The notes under the pieces: generated by a model
Told to the model about the DNA's origin: nothing
Database searches by the model: none
Seen by the model: the letters and a program-made list of their open reading frames with translations, nothing else
Made by a program: the position numbers and the translations under genes
Assembly (NCBI GenBank): GCA_006538405.1
Contig: BJKQ01000001.1
Span: 434,001 to 498,000 of the forward strand
Direction of reading: 5' to 3'
DNA length: 64,000 nt
Source: Hansfordia pulvinata
Taxonomy: Eukaryota > Ascomycota > Sordariomycetes > Xylariales
Shown here: piece after piece, positions 55,859 to 64,000 of the stretch
How positions within the stretch are numbered: the stretch's first letter is position 1
Layout of the letters: every line of letters begins with the position of its first letter

Positions 55859-58160
55859 CTAGACGAGGTACCGGAACCCCTTGCGCATGCGCAGCGACTC
55901 GTCCGCCGGCTCCTCTCCCTGCTGCTGGTGGTGGTGGTGGCCCTCGTCGCCGTCGCCGTCGTTCTCCTCGGCCGCGGCCAGCTTGGCGTTGAGCCGGCGC
56001 AGGGCGAGGCGGAAGCACCAGCAGCCGAGGACGGTGACGCCGAACATGGCGGTGACGATGCCGTAGCTCTGGCGGAAGCCGTTGGCCTTGAGGTCCCAGA
56101 CGTAGCTGCCGGCGACGTTGCCGAGCTGCGAGAAGGCGTTGATGAGGGCGATGGCGACGGCGCGCTTGGCGGGCGGGCGGGGGAAGGAGGAGGAGATCCA
56201 GGAGTAGAAGACTATGAAGCTGTTTGTCCGGGGGGAATTAGCCGGGTGGGGATCGTAAATTGGCTTTTATTTGAGTTGGGAGAGTAAAGAGGCGAATGAA
56301 AAAAGGGGGGTTGGGCGGGGAAAAGAGAAGAACAACAGAAAGACTCACCCCGCGTACGAGCCCGCCTGGAGGAACAGCGCCACGTAACGACCCGCCGTGT
56401 TGAGCGTCGACATGCAGATGACGAAGCCCACGAGGCCGAGGACGATGGGGCCGACAATGTGCCAGAACTGGTAAAGAACAAAAAGAAGAGCGCGGTTCGT
56501 CAGCATTGGAGAGAAAAGGCGGACATGGGTTGTCTATCGCGGAAAGAGGGGCTTACCTTCTCTTGCGTCTTGTCGGCGTGCCAGGACACGGCAAAGGCGA
56601 CGATGCAGGAAAAGACCCACGGGGGCGCGGACATGAGCAGGGTCTCGACGTAGGGGAAGCCCAGGGTCTCGGTCAGGGTTGGCTGGGCAGGGAGTCAGTC
56701 GCCAGCCACATTTCGAAAGTCGAAAGGAAGTGGAAGATAAAAGGGGAAAAGGGGGGAGGGACGAAGTTCAGAATCGCGAACTTACGAAAAAGGCGTTGAA
56801 GGACAGGCCGACAACGTAGGCGGTCAGGGTGAACATCATGATGTAGATCTTGGGGTCCTTGAGGGCCATGATGAGGCCGTCAAAGGTGCCCTGGTCGGCG
56901 CCGTCGGCGTCGACCTCGCCGACGTCCTCGGCCATGCGCAGCTGGGCGACGAGCAGCTCCTCCTCGGAGAAGCCGCGGGAGTTGTGGGGCAGGTCGGGCA
57001 GGATGAAGGCGGCGGACAGGGCGACGGCCATGGTGGCGGCGCCCTCGATGAAGAAGAGCCAGCGCCAGGCGGCGTGGCCGAGGAGGCCCTGCATGTTGGA
57101 GAGGACGCCGGCGGCGACGAGGGCGGAGAAGGCGTTGCTGATGAGGTTGCCACAGAAGAGGACGGCGTTGCGCAGGGTCAGCTCGCGGCGGGTGTACCAC
57201 TTGCTCTGGATCAGCAGGGCGCCGGGCAGGAAGGCGGCCTCGACGAAGCCGAGGAAGAAGCGGACGGTGACGATGCCGGAGAAGCCCTGCGTGACGCCCG
57301 TCAGGGTCGAGATGAGGCCCCACAGCAGCATGGCCATGGAGATGTAGAGCGAGGGCCGCGAGATGCGGTTGACCAGCATGTTGGAGGGCACCTGCATGAG
57401 GATGTAGCCGACGTATAGAATGCTCAGGCAGGTCGAGCTGTGTAGCCAGCCACCCCAGTGGGAGGGGTTGGGGGCTTTGATTAGCTGGCTGTGCTCTATT
57501 TTCGAGGGGAGAGCATGGAATGAAGACATTGCCAATCACTCAGAGAAGGACAAGGAGGAGGAGGAGGAGGAGGAGGGCCGTACTATTCCGTGTCGCTCAG
57601 AGCAAGGTCTTCCTGCAAGCCCTTGAGGCGGGCAGCTGCGATATTGTTGCGATCTGGTGTTGAGGCGCCGTCAGCCCGGGCCATCCACGCCAAGCAGCGG
57701 CGCACATCACCACAAAACAAGCACAGCCAGATAGATGGGCGTGAAGGCGGCGACTCTTCGAGGGCGGCGTTTCACGTACCGAGATAATTCATCTGTACAC
57801 GTTGTAGTTCACTGGTTAGCCAGTGTTTTTTCCGGCGCTCGCTAATCACACGACAAGGCTTTGTCGCGGAGGAGAGGGAAATGGGGACAAAGCGCGACCA
57901 CTTACAATGTAGATGAGAACAAATAGAGAGCAGCGGGCGTCGAGCTTGCGGACCAGCTTCTTCTCCACGGCCGCGCGGCGAGCGGGATCCATGGTCTGGG
58001 CGAGGGCCGCGGCGGCGGCGGTGCTGCTGCTGCCGGGGCCGCCATCGTCGAAGGTGTCGACGGTGTCAACGGCGCCGCCGGCCTCGATCTGCTCAATGTC
58101 GCGCTTGGCGTCGTCTTCTCCGGCCGGGCCAGGCCCGCCTCGCGATATCTCCGCAGCCAT
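55859..58160 (-). CDS. ACS-family MFS transporter (allantoate/nicotinate permease type)
   Basis: Seven exons: 58160-57906, 57792-57780, 57653-57584, 57437-56786, 56682-56557, 56467-56349 and 56219-55859, 531 residues with every phase consistent and no indel. Exon 2 is a 13-bp microexon that with its neighbours spells MNYLDRNNIAAARLKGL, the signature of anion:cation symporters such as Tna1 and Dal5. Further family motifs are YVGYILMQVPSNML, RFFLGFVEAAFLPGALL, SKWYTRRE and AWRWLFFIEG. The acidic N-terminus and the Gln/His/Glu-rich C-terminus are cytoplasmic. It likely imports a small organic anion at the plasma membrane; the substrate cannot be inferred. Intron 3 contains a GGA microsatellite (57553-57577). 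Confidence 0.92.
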
Positions 58161-60461
58161 GTCTTTCCCTGGTCCCCTTGCCTTGCCTTGCTTGCTGCCG
58201 GTTCTTTGCCCAACCTGTGTAAAGCTCTGTCGATGTCTTGTCTCCCTGGCTTGCCCCGGCCCAAGAGTCAGTCGCCCGTTCTTCACGTCAGTCAGGTGGC
58301 GGTGGATGGCGGGTCTGCGCGTGTGGCCTCGCGATGTGGGCAGGCGTGGGGGGGGCAGGGCAGGGGAGCAAGACGACGGTCACATATATATAGAGAGAGA
58401 GCAGTTGGATGCGGGATGGAGGGTGTATTTATCACTGGACCCCTGGGCCCGCCGTACAGGCCGACCAGCGGACAGATACTCGAGTAATAAGTGGTAGCCA
58501 GACAGAAGACAGACAGACAGACAGGCCACAGACGCGAGAGGACGAGGCCGGCGCATTTTCTTCCGCCGTGTCGGCGCGTTCCCAGCCGATACCTGGTTGT
58601 CGAGGGCGCCGTACGCATTACGGTGCCTGTACCTGTACTCGTACTTCGTGCACACTATCAGTACCTCCTACCGTACACGCAGGTAGATAGATACCCAGGT
58701 ACTTGTGCTTGGCCAGCGTGGGGGCAAGTGCCCTCTGGGGGAAGAGGTGGGGAAGGGTATATGTTTTCCCCAGGCGGCCGGTGAGTGCGAGTCCCCGGAC
58801 TGTCTGTCTGTCTGTTACATTGATGCATCTCTCGTATCCATCCGTCAGGTCTGGGCCCATGGTCCAATAGTGCCAACTACATGTACGGAGCAAATGTGCC
58901 TCTACTCGTACGCCGTAGCCCCGAGCACCCTCATCACCTGCGAATCCCGACGAATGGGGGTGTTCGGGTCTGGGTTCCGGTCCAGGCTCGCCAGTCACAC
59001 TGTCTGTCCCCTGCCGAGTCGTCACTGTTTCCCGTCACGGTCAGCGTCAGTGTCCCCCGTCAGCGTCACGATCATGGAATGGTGCCACTGCCTATCGTAC
59101 ATAGGCTATCCGTACAACAGCGGTCAAGTGCGTGACTCGAGTCGAGTCGAGTCGAGTTGGAGCTGGAGCTGGAGCTGGAGCTGGAGATTCCGCTACGCTA
59201 CCCTCAGGACCTACGGACCCTCCCTCCTTCACTGGACGTTGATGAGCTGGAGCTGGAGGGAGGTGGGGTGAGGCTCTACCTCGGAGGCTTGGCAATCCCG
59301 GGGCCCCATCTCCCCCGTCTTTCTCCATCTCGACCACCCCTCCACGCCCTCGCTCGCCAGGGAACGACCGGCTTTTCATGCCTGGCTCTCCTTGCCTCTG
59401 TCGTTTTGTCTCTGGGGTTTTTCGATTCTTATTAGTCAGTCCTGTGTTCGTCTTTCTTTTCGCTCGCCTGGACCGAGAAACCCCCCAACGGCCAAAGGCA
59501 GGGCGGGCCACGCGCTGGCTTCGCTTGGCTTCTCTGCCGGCCGTTCCATCCGCCTAGCTTATTAGACAGCCGGTGCTTTCCGATCATCCCAGCTTCGTCG
59601 TCGGCTACGAAACGAACAGAGGTGGTACCTATGCTACTAGCGAGGGATATCCCGACGAGTGGCTTGCCTGCATATTTTTTTTTTCTGCTTTTCCTTTCCT
59701 TTCTTCTTGTTGCCGGTAGTACCCGTGCGACGCGCCCAAGTCTTTCTCCCCGACCCGACCTGACCTTCTGGGCTCGGGCTTCTGCCGGGCCGGGGGCGGG
59801 AGCACGGAGCCACAACGAGCATCGTGACGAGCCCGGGTTATTAGCACGCGAGCTAGGATCTGGCTGCGTGCGAGTACTTGTATGCGGCTAGTGTGTCCTG
59901 CTGATCGGCTGCGTGCGCTTGCCCTCGTCTCGGGTCCATCTTCTGTCTTATCCCTCCCAGCCGCCCGGCCCGTCGACGCCAATGGGGCGGGCTTACTCGC
60001 ACTGAGTGCACCCAACGATAATTCGAACGTTTCGGGCTTGGTGGGTGATTAGAGTGAGGTGCCCTAGGGAACCACGATGGCTGCATAGAACGGCGATTAA
60101 GGTGCGAGGAATGGCTGGCTTTCAAAAGCACAAAGATAGATCTTCTGTATACAATGTGTGTATAGGTAGGTACTAGGTGTGCAACCAACACCTCCATCTA
60201 GGTTGCCAGAGGGTGTCATCGCCGTCCGTCAAACGCTCGACATGATTCGAGACCGTGCCTACAAAGTATTATTAAAGTCGAGTGGTGATGGTAGGGCTGG
60301 CCGGATGTAGGCAGAAAGCCACGGCCCCTTTCCCCGGCTCCAGAACCAGGGGCTCCAAGTATGCCACATCAGCCCGGGCACCGGCGAGGGCGGCGAGACC
60401 GCCACCGCCTGCCTGATGCGATGCCCGAAAGTCGTATCCTTCAAAAAGTGACCACCGTCGC
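58161..60461. other. Intergenic, 2.3 kb, microsatellite-rich
   Basis: Promoter side of the ACS transporter and 3' flank of the Zn2Cys6 gene. It carries AGAC repeats at 58508-58524, their complement at 58799-58815, TACTCGTA octamers at 58636-58643 and 58903-58910, and compound TCGAG/GGAGCT repeats at 59137-59186. No gene is supported. Confidence 0.55.
59137..59186. repeat. Compound microsatellite (TCGAG)4 then (GGAGCT)n
   Basis: Four TCGAG units run directly into about 4.7 GGAGCT units. A short echo of the GAGCTG unit recurs near 59244-59256. Confidence 0.9.
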
Positions 60462-63303
60462 CTACCACGGACCAACGTCGAAAGTCTGGTTGAGGCTCAT
60501 GTCCAGCCCGTACGCTGGGTCGATGTTGGTAAAGTCGAAGAATACCCCTTGCATCTGCGGGTTTCACCAGGTAAGTCAGCCACGCCGGTCAGTTAGGTTG
60601 TCTTGTTCAAGAGATCAAGCCACGGGAAGCTGGTTTTTCTCTCTCTCTCTCTCTCTCTTCTGTCGCGGGCGTCATCACTTACATCGTCCCAGTCTCCCGA
60701 GTTGAACGGGGCGAAGAGCTCGCCGCCCCCGGCCCCGCCGGCTCCGGCGCTCTCCTCCTCCTCGGCGGGCGCCGCCGCCGGCGTCTCGGTCACGCCGGTG
60801 CCCTTCTTCAGCACCTCGATGCTCTGCCTGAACGCCGCCTTGGCGGCCTCGACCACGGCCCTCTCCGCCTCGGCGGCCTCGAGCCCGCCGAGGACCGCGT
60901 CCGTCTGCGCGCGCAGCGACGCCGCGAACAGGTGGCCCTTGACGTTGGTGTCGCCCGCCACGACGCGCCGCAGCGTCCACACCTCGGCGTCCCGCACCGC
61001 GTCGACCAGGTCCCGCGGCGGGTCCGGCCGGCCCAGGCACGCGTCGTCCTGCGTCTTGGCCTGCAGCTCGCACGCGATGATCAGCCACGACACGAACGAC
61101 AGGTGCCGCCACACCGACCCGCTGCACACCACCAGCCGCTCAAAGTCGCTCTGCGTCGGCGGCAGCACCGGCAGCACCGGCGGCGGCGCCGCCGCCGCGG
61201 GCGACCCCGGGTCCGTCGTCGGTGGGGGCTGCTGCCGCCTCCGCCGCCGACCGCCGTCGCCGCCTGCCGAGGAGGAGGAGGAGGGTAGGAGGGGCGAAGA
61301 GTCGCGCGCGGCGCTCGGCGACGCCAGGCGGTACCCTTTAAAGGCCACGTCCAAAGCCACAGACCGCGAGAACGCGTACGCCGGGTCGTTGGCCGTGTGC
61401 GACAGGTAGGGCATGTGCAGGATTAGGATCCACCGCTGGAACACAAAGTCCAGCATGGCCGTCTGGAACGGCGAGGCGTGCCGGCCGGACGACGAGGGCG
61501 AGGACGAGGACGAGGACGAGGACGACCGGCTGTGCGCCCGCAGCGAGGTCGACAGCTTCTTGTACGCGGTCATCAGCTCGGCGTGCAGGCGTAGCGTCTC
61601 GGCGTACGAGGGCTTGTTCCGCAGGGTGTTGAGGTACTGCGCGACGGCCAGGCGCAGCGGGAAGCTCTGCCGCAGCGCGTTGGGCACCGACATGTCGGTG
61701 AACTCGGCCCCGGCCCCGGGCTCCGGGGGCGCCCCGGGCCCTCGGCGGCGCCCGGCTGGCCCCCGTCGTCGGTCAGCTGGTCGTCGTCGAGGTTGGCGGC
61801 CTCGGCCGTGTCGAACTCGCCCAGCGGGATCATCGGCGCCGCCCCGGCGTCGAGGCTGGTCGCCAGCGTGATCTCCAGGATCGTCTGCCAGAGCCGGCGC
61901 CGCAGCTCGCCGGCGAAGCGGGTGATCTTGGGCAGACGCTTGGGGTCCCGGTGCAGGCCCATCTGCATGGCGGTCCGCAGCACCGTCCCCGCCGACGTCC
62001 ACACGAGGTCGGCCCCCACGGAGGCCGTCTGCCGAGCGAGGCACAGCAGCGTCATGACCTGCAGCGCGGGGATCTCCAACAGCGACTTGGCCTTGGGCGT
62101 GATGAGCCAGGCCTCCGCCTCGTGCACCCACTGGATCGCCGACTTGCGCAGGGTGAACTCGTCGTCGTGGAAGGTGCTGCCGATGGCCAGGACCAGCTGC
62201 AGCTGTATCAGGAACGCGGGGGTCTGGCTCTCCTTGGGGGCCGCCCAGAACTCGGCGTAGGCCTTCTTGAACGAGGGCACGTGCAGCACGCGGTAGACCG
62301 ACTCGAAGGTGCGCAGGTAGTGGCCGACCAGCGCATCGGCGGTCTCCTTGGCCGGCAGGAAGCGGCCGAAGTCGAACGTGGGCTCGTAGGCCCGCCTCTG
62401 CTTCACCGCTCTGCCGAGCATCTTGGACTTGTTGAGCAGGGCAAGGACTTCGTTGTCCCTCTTCGTGTGCGTCTCGAACATGTCGAGCAGGGGTTTCGCC
62501 TTTGCCAGAGCCGTCGTTAGCAAGACCTTTTGCTGCGCAGACGGTCAGTCAGCAGCAGCCAGACTCCGACGAGGATCTTACCCCGTGAGACCCGTTTGCA
62601 GACGGACGGACCACCAGTCTTACGACGCTCAAGGGGAGACGAGGGGAGAAGCGACACAGCCGCCGGAGATGGGACATACCAGGGTTACGCTGTTCATCCA
62701 GTGACTCTGGCCAAAGTACCGTGTCTTGGACATGACACTCCTGCTCATGTAGTGCATATTGGCCGAGAGATAGGTTTCAATCGACTGCGACGGCCGCTCG
62801 CCGGGCCCCAGACGAGGCCGGTGGACGGCAGACACATCACCACCGCTTCCTGGGGGCTCCATCCCTCCCACCTCCCGCAGGCGGGTTTGCAAGTTGTTGA
62901 CGCGCTCCAGCAGCGAGTTGACGTCGGCGGAGTGTGAATGGTCGTAAGGGGCCGGGGAGAGGCGCTCAGGGGTCGACCAGGCCTGGCTGGGCTCCACCGC
63001 CGTGGACGAGCTGTCGGCGTCCTGTGCCACCGTCTCGGCCTGCTTGATCCCCGCGGGGCTCTTGCGGGTGTCGTACATGGCCTCGAATCTCCGCGGGCCC
63101 TGCGGGCCCTCGGGCACGGTGGCGGCCGCCTGGTCAGGGGCCCCGGCGGGCTGGCCGTCGTAGACGCAGGTCTTGCTCCGGGACTTCTGGCAGTGGTTGC
63201 ACGGGAGGTTGCGGTCGCAGCGGATCTTGGACCTGCGGCAGCTCACGCAGGCCAGCGCGGGGCGACGGCGCCGCCGCGGCGCGCCTTTCGGCTCGTCAGA
63301 CAT
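60462..63303 (-). CDS. Zn2Cys6 fungal transcription factor
   Basis: Three exons: 63303-62680, 62532-60683 and 60554-60462, about 855 residues. The binuclear zinc cluster CX2CX6CX5CX2CX7C lies at residues 19-46 (CVSCRRSKIRC, CNHCQKSRSKTC) after a basic ARR-type stretch. A coiled segment (VNSLLERVNNLQTRLREV) suits dimerisation. The fungal-specific regulatory region follows (YEPTFDFGRFLPAKETADAL, VGHYLRTFESVYRVLHVPSF, TSLDAGAAPMIPLGEFDT). The last exon encodes MQGVFFDFTNIDPAYGLD. One base is missing at 61732-61735; after it the frame reads APPEPGAGAEFTDMSV. Intron 2 contains a CT microsatellite. It acts in the nucleus on CGG-type elements by family rule; target genes are unknown, and no pathway cluster adjoins it within the window. 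Confidence 0.88.
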
Positions 63304-64000
63304 GCCCGGAGGTGCAGCGACTGAGCAGGCCGGGTGGGTGGAGAGGCCAAGGCCGGGCCTGCGTGGTCGTCCGGCCTGTTTCGGAGGTGGGCGCAAGCGT
63401 GCCAAGATCGGCCTCTCGGGCGTTGCGGCGCGTGAACAGCGACAGTGCAAAGGATCTTTTCGGACTTATCCAGGGCTTGTGAAGCCTTTCGAGGGAACCG
63501 AGAGGCGTGCTTTCGTTCATGGCTGGAGGGGAAGGCAGATTCGCCGACGAACCCAGGCGACAGCCGTTCTTTGATAGTCTACCTACGCTGCCTCAGACAG
63601 GCCTCGGGGTTTTCAGGCGTGCTTACGCCCGATCCCGATGAATACCCCGAGTCCGAGCCCAATACTTAAATCCGAGTATTTCGCCGACGCCGAGGCCGAC
63701 TCCGAGTTCGTCCTGCGGCCCAGTACATTGGTACTTGTACCTGCACCTGTACTCGTAGCGAACCGCTCGTGGACCTCCAGCTTCTCTCGACACAAATGAG
63801 CCTCCCTTACCTACCACCTACTCGGTCCTCTCCCACACTATTCTTTCTCACCAACGAAAACACACCCAAACTCGACTGCGCATGTCCGAACCCGAATGGC
63901 ACATGAACCAACAGGGCTGTCGCGGCCCAGGATGCGGGGCTCTCAGGTCCGTTCTACAGCTTCGCAGAGGCCACCACGCACGCAGAACAGGCGTTGAGGG
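63304..64000. other. Upstream region of the Zn2Cys6 gene, to window end
   Basis: Probable promoter. It includes an octamer TACTCGTA at 63750-63757 beside gtacttgtac at 63731-63740. No gene enters from the right edge that I can recognise. Confidence 0.5.

Larger units (their letters stand above)
3322..63757. repeat. Dispersed intergenic octamer TACTCGTA/TACGAGTA, 14 copies
   Basis: Copies start at 3322, 7237, 11994, 22424, 22669, 24116, 30800, 31418, 32227, 51184, 51961, 58636, 58903 and 63750. None lies in an annotated coding exon. For a given octamer on either strand about two copies would be expected by chance in 64 kb. Confidence 0.7.

Noticed and set aside
199..61735. Interpretation of the broken genes as pseudogenes
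   Set aside because: The breaks are single bases, almost all in homopolymers, with no other stop codons or decay and with conserved sequence on both sides. Several of the genes belong to core families.

Overview
The window is nuclear DNA from a filamentous ascomycete, most likely a Sordariomycete. The evidence is short spliceosomal introns (GTRNGT donors, CTRAC/CTAAC branch sites, YAG acceptors), a generally GC-rich sequence, and proteins typical of Pezizomycotina: a Zn2Cys6 regulator, DHA1, ACS and JEN transporters, and a YVC1-type channel. The species cannot be fixed from the sequence. No transposon, CRISPR array, rRNA or convincing tRNA was found. This is an ordinary chromosomal stretch with long gaps, not an obvious gene cluster.

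Layout. 0.2-1.3 kb (-): secreted Kex2-repeat protein. 3.6-6.7 kb (-): HST3/HST4-type sirtuin. 8.3-10.3 kb (-): DHA1 drug or polyamine MFS transporter. 10.3-15.9 kb: mostly empty, with one doubtful ORF. 15.9-16.4 kb (-): small single-pass membrane protein. 17.6-18.4 kb (+): MacroD-type macrodomain hydrolase. 19.2-21.4 kb (-): JEN-family monocarboxylate transporter. 24.4-25.7 kb (-): secreted leucine-rich orphan. 27.1-27.6 kb (+): cysteine-rich small protein. 28.0-30.1 kb (-): YVC1-like vacuolar TRP channel. 34.6-38.3 kb (+): AAA ATPase with a long charged N-terminus. 39.5-40.5 kb (-): RNA polymerase III subunit RPC31, head to head with HSM3 (+, 41.2-42.3 kb), a proteasome base chaperone. 43.3-49.1 kb (-): SEC7 ARF-GEF. 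53.6-55.1 kb (+): pyruvate dehydrogenase E2 (LAT1). 55.9-58.2 kb (-): ACS-family transporter. 60.5-63.3 kb (-): Zn2Cys6 transcription factor.

Two points matter most to a user of this annotation. First, nine of the sixteen well-supported genes need a one-base correction to read through. I count 13 events: 12 apparent missing bases and one apparent extra base, nearly all in short homopolymer runs. The rest of each gene is well conserved, so uncorrected consensus indels are likelier than pseudogenes, and the exon models below allow for them. Second, the most unusual gene is the first: a secreted protein of near-identical 96-residue repeats separated by KAKR sites, which looks like a Kex2-processed multi-peptide precursor. 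A dispersed octamer (TACTCGTA) also occurs 14 times, always outside coding sequence.

Functional links are loose. The sirtuin makes O-acetyl-ADP-ribose and the MacroD-type enzyme can hydrolyse it. RPC31 and HSM3 share a divergent promoter region. The remaining genes are unrelated housekeeping, transport and regulatory functions.
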